From: Candidatus Pacearchaeota archaeon
GTDB lineage: Archaea > Nanobdellota > Nanobdellia > Pacearchaeales > GW2011-AR1
Length of the DNA stretch: 42,586 nucleotides
Direction: 5' to 3'
Assembly (NCBI GenBank): GCA_017609885.1
Contig: JAFCDB010000009.1
Coordinates: forward strand, 1-42,586
Part shown: piece by piece, positions 40,052 to 42,586 of the stretch
Numbering within the stretch: the first letter of the stretch is position 1
How the letters are laid out: the number at the start of each line of letters is the position of its first letter
Position numbers and translations under genes: made by a program
The notes under the pieces: model-generated
What the model was told of the DNA's origin: nothing
What the model saw: only the letters and a program-made list of their open reading frames with translations
The model's database searches: none

Positions 40052-40447
40052 TTATTTCTTTTCCTCAACAACTTCCTTCTTCCCAAAAATATCTTCAAGT
40101 TTTTTCCCACCCTCTTTAATAACTACAGTATTTATCTGCACAGTGTCAGCAGAAATTGTATTTCCTCTAACTGTTTTTTTTCTTCGAAATCCTTTGTGAG
40201 GGGTTTTTTTCATGAATTTTCCCTTTGTTAAAAGTATTTTTCTTAATGCTGTGCCTTCTTCATCATTTTTTCCGGCAAAACCTGACTTGTCGCTTGTCCC
40301 TGTAATTTTAAACTCGTAGTCTTGTAAATCCGGAGAAATTTCTCTGCCTGAAAATGACTTCCCAATTTTTTTTCCAACTAAAACTTCTGATTCAATTTCA
40401 GTTTTGTAAGTTTTGCCTTTTTCTGAAATATTTATTTTAAATGCCAT
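40052..40447 (-). CDS. rps6e: Ribosomal protein eS6
   Basis: Small-subunit ribosomal protein of 131 residues. The ATG at 40447 (MAFKINISEKGKTYK) is chosen over the TTG at 40456 in the track. Family motifs are LVGKKIGKSFSGREI, YEFKITGTSDKSGFAG and KKTVRGNTISADTVQINTVV. The C-terminus is charged (KKEVVEEKK) and lacks the long eukaryotic tail, as in archaea. It leads toward aIF2-gamma on the same strand. Confidence 0.95.
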   Translation of the reverse strand: MAFKINISEKGKTYKTEIESEVLVGKKIGKSFSGREISPDLQDYEFKITGTSDKSGFAGKNDEEGTALRKILLTKGKFMKKTPHKGFRRKKTVRGNTISADTVQINTVVIKEGGKKLEDIFGKKEVVEEKK

Positions 40448-40497
40448 GTTATTCAATCATAAAATAGATTTTTAAAGCTTGCTATACAGTTAAAACA

Positions 40498-41229
40498 ATG
40501 GAAAATGAGATTTTGCTTGCGGTTGTCCAGGCAGCGACTGAGTTTTTGCCAATTTCGAGCTCAGGACATTTAGCGCTGATTTCAAATTTAGTTAGTGAAC
40601 CGAATCTTTTTTTAATTACTATCCTGCATTTTGCTTCCTTGCTCGCTGTTTTGATTTTTACAAGAAAAGAAATTTTTGAGTTGTTGAGTTTTAAAAAAGA
40701 AACAAAAAATCTTTGGATTTATTTAATTGTTGCGACAATACCTGCTGCTCTTTTTGGATTTTTTTTCAAGCCCATAATTGAATCATTTTTCAGCTCTTTT
40801 TTATTTATTGGTATTGCTTTTTTATTTACAGGAGCTATTATTTTTCTCACAAAAATTTCTGTTAGAAAAGGAGAATTAAATTGGAAGTCATCTTTAATAA
40901 TTGGTTTGTTTCAAGTGCTTGCGCTTTTTCCAGGAGTTTCAAGAAGCGGGATAACAATTTCATCTGCTCTTTTTTTTGGTGTTTCAAAAGATAAGGCAGT
41001 AAAATTTTCTTTTTTGCTTTTTGTTCCCTTGGTTATTGGAGCAGCGATTTCAGAAATTGGAAATGCGTATTTTAGTTCAAATTTAGTAATTGCATTTTTA
41101 ATTTGCTTTTTTCTGAGCTGGATTTTTCTTCATGCACTTTATTATTTTGTTAGAAAAGGAATGTTTTGGATTTTTTCAATTTACTGTTTTGTTGTCGGAT
41201 TGATTAGTTTGGCTGTTTATTTTACTTAA
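40498..41229 (+). CDS. uppP: Undecaprenyl-diphosphatase-like (UppP/BacA) polyprenyl phosphatase
   Basis: A 243-residue integral membrane phosphatase. The two family signatures are both present: ATEFLPISSSGHLAL near the start and ALFPGVSRSGITISSAL near residue 145. About eight hydrophobic segments are visible. In bacteria it recycles the C55 lipid carrier for wall synthesis; in archaea the equivalent would be dolichyl diphosphate recycling for surface glycans. The window's GT4 enzyme and surface proteins fit such a need, though the link is inference. It is divergent from eS6. Confidence 0.92.
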   Translation: MENEILLAVVQAATEFLPISSSGHLALISNLVSEPNLFLITILHFASLLAVLIFTRKEIFELLSFKKETKNLWIYLIVATIPAALFGFFFKPIIESFFSSFLFIGIAFLFTGAIIFLTKISVRKGELNWKSSLIIGLFQVLALFPGVSRSGITISSALFFGVSKDKAVKFSFLLFVPLVIGAAISEIGNAYFSSNLVIAFLICFFLSWIFLHALYYFVRKGMFWIFSIYCFVVGLISLAVYFT

Positions 41230-41274
41230 AGTTTTAAAAAATTTATCTTCCTGAATAATGTGTTTTCTTAAGAA

Positions 41275-42333
41275 TCAGGAAATTAAAATTATCAGTAAAG
41301 GGATTATAATAAAAATCATCAGGAAATAAAGTGCCTTTTTTCTTGATATATGAATCAAGCGTTTAGAGATGAATTTTGTTGCTCTGAATAGAAGTTCTGT
41401 GTTTGGGAGGAAAATTAATGTCCCAACAACTGCGAATAAAAAATAAGACAAGGCAACTGCGAGTGCAGGAGTTTTTCCAAGTATTACTGACGCTAAAAAT
41501 ATATCTGTGAATGTTCCTAAATTGGCTCCTAATATAAATGGAACTGCTTTTTTTAAATTTATTATTCTTGAAACTGCAAGAGGAACTAAGAGGCCGATTG
41601 TGATGCTTGAAGAGAATAATACTCCCGTTAAGATAACTCCTGTAAAATAAGCCTTATATTTTGATTCAAAATGCCTGTTGATGAAATTTCTCGCTTTTTC
41701 TTCGCCACCGAGAACATCTATGACCGACTTTCCTATATATTTCAATGTGACAATTAGCAGTGCAAACGCAATAATTAGTAAAATTAATTTGTGATTTCTT
41801 GTAAACAATGGTTCAAGAATTGGAGAAGTTATTATTCCAATGAAATCAGGAATTTTTAATATTAATAATTTGTCCTCTAAAAATGATGCGAGAAAAAAAG
41901 ATGTTCTGGAAAAAAGTTTTAAGAAATATTCTAAAGGAAAAATTATTGCCACCAAACATGCGCTGTAAATTGAATAACAAAGTCCTATTTCAAATCCATG
42001 TCTGAAGTCTCTTCTTTTTTTGGCAATTGTTATTATTGAAATTATTATAGCAGTAATTGTTGTTCCAAATAAAGCGCCAATTAAAATAAAAATTGCTGTT
42101 TGCAAGTTTATTAAATTATTCCCTGCGAATGTCACCGCAACTGTGCCAACTGCTCCTGATGACTGGACTATCGAAGTTACAAACCATCCAACTGAAAGAG
42201 CTTTTATAGGAGTCAAGCTTTGCATAAGGAAATCTTTTATATTCGGTGCAAGAAAAAGAGAGCTCTGTTTTATTAATTCAATTGAAAAGATAAATACATA
42301 AATAAATCCGATAAGTTTTAACCACTTTTTCAT
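41275..42333 (-). CDS. Na+/phosphate cotransporter family membrane protein
   Basis: A 352-residue protein with two inverted Na/Pi-cotransporter repeats. The repeat signatures are SIVQSSGAVGTVAVTFAG with GALFGTTITAIIISII in the first half, and LFSSSITIGLLVPLAVS with LGANLGTFTDIFLASVILG in the second. About eight to nine membrane segments. Phosphate uptake is the family expectation, but the first motif reads QSSGA rather than QSSSA and the second lacks Gln, so substrate is uncertain. The fused PhoU-like tail of bacterial homologs is absent. Confidence 0.88.
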   Translation of the reverse strand: MKKWLKLIGFIYVFIFSIELIKQSSLFLAPNIKDFLMQSLTPIKALSVGWFVTSIVQSSGAVGTVAVTFAGNNLINLQTAIFILIGALFGTTITAIIISIITIAKKRRDFRHGFEIGLCYSIYSACLVAIIFPLEYFLKLFSRTSFFLASFLEDKLLILKIPDFIGIITSPILEPLFTRNHKLILLIIAFALLIVTLKYIGKSVIDVLGGEEKARNFINRHFESKYKAYFTGVILTGVLFSSSITIGLLVPLAVSRIINLKKAVPFILGANLGTFTDIFLASVILGKTPALAVALSYFLFAVVGTLIFLPNTELLFRATKFISKRLIHISRKKALYFLMIFIIIPLLIILIS

Positions 42334-42586
42334 GTTTTAGCATAGTAATAATAGGTTATAAATTTTTTGAAAGGATGTAAAAATAAAGAGGCAAAAAACC
42401 GAAGTTCTTTACCCCTACCAACCGAAGTTGGCAATAATCTAGAGATAATGAAGTTTATAAGGTTTTTGGTTCTGGCAGTATCTCCGCAGACAGCTCTTTC
42501 AAAGCTGTTTGATTAAGCTAATATAAAACAAATCATTATATAATTCTCCAGATAAATTCAATAAATCATCACCAATAAATAAAAAT
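42334..42586. other. Non-coding right edge with two small hairpins
   Basis: No ORF of note. AACCGAAGTT occurs twice (42397-42406, 42420-42429), the second inside a perfect hairpin CCAAC-CGAA-GTTGG. A TATA-like GTTTATAAGG near 42453 precedes a second hairpin ACAGCT / AGCTGT (42490-42508). A small RNA starting near 42480 is possible but unproven. Confidence 0.35.

Noticed and set aside
1-42586. CRISPR array
   Set aside because: No series of regularly spaced direct repeats was seen. The only tandem array is the 12-base ETPE coding repeat at 36864-36936.

Overview
The window looks like a chromosome segment of a small-genome DPANN archaeon (Woesearchaeota/Pacearchaeota-like; the rank is an inference). 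It is AT-rich. It carries archaeal ribosomal proteins (L7Ae, eS28, eL24, eS6, eL41), aIF2-gamma, FEN1, family B DNA polymerase, RNase HII, archaeal D-aminoacyl-tRNA deacylase and tRNAs without encoded CCA. Many genes have a TATA box about 25 bases before the ATG, which suggests leaderless transcripts.

Layout. 1-7.8 kb (mostly minus): Lhr-type helicase, a glycosyltransferase with a small channel-like membrane protein, a coiled-coil protein, an unlisted 38-codon eL41 gene, a secreted protein coupled to thioredoxin, and FEN1. 7.8-13.5 kb (plus): DNA polymerase B, a ribosomal cluster L7Ae-eS28-eL24 interleaved with small unknown ORFs, and an endonuclease IV-like enzyme. 13.5-16.9 kb: two related ~260-280 bp intergenic units with a covarying hairpin, an AbrB-like gene, an S-layer-like surface protein, a frameshifted ORF and a HicB antitoxin with a decayed partner. 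16.9-21.5 kb: an SMC-like ATPase with a Rad50-type zinc hook, RNase HII and initiator tRNA-Met with a tandem remnant. 21.7-27.4 kb: one translationally coupled operon, CYTH - acetyl-CoA synthetase - 2-oxoacid:ferredoxin oxidoreductase gamma/alpha - beta - [FeFe]-hydrogenase H-domain protein. Together these could oxidise a 2-oxoacid, gain ATP from or spend ATP on the acetyl group, and pass electrons to H2. 28.4-34.7 kb: a ~6.3 kb integrated element inside a tRNA-Ser(GCU) gene. 34.8-42.3 kb: CBS protein, D-aminoacyl-tRNA deacylase, surface proteins, aIF2-gamma, a broken DUF2283 gene, eS6, an UppP-like phosphatase and a Na/Pi-cotransporter-like protein.

The strongest candidate for an undescribed system is the integrated element. 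It splits a host tRNA-Ser gene in the anticodon loop. Joining its two ends restores a perfect 17-base palindrome that imitates an anticodon stem-loop, and the element carries its own complete tRNA-Ser(GCU) gene with promoter just inside the left end. It also carries a tyrosine integrase, an RHH and a winged-helix regulator, and a five-gene cargo operon (three unknown proteins, a Pol-beta-type nucleotidyltransferase and an HExxH metallopeptidase-like protein) that I do not recognise.

Other strong signals are a 108-bp repeat, 98% identical in two copies, holding a canonical G-quadruplex motif and a nested hairpin; the SMC/Rad50 hybrid; the H-cluster protein; and a shared C-terminal QxxLF tail on FEN1, PolB and RNase HII that looks like a shortened PCNA-binding motif.
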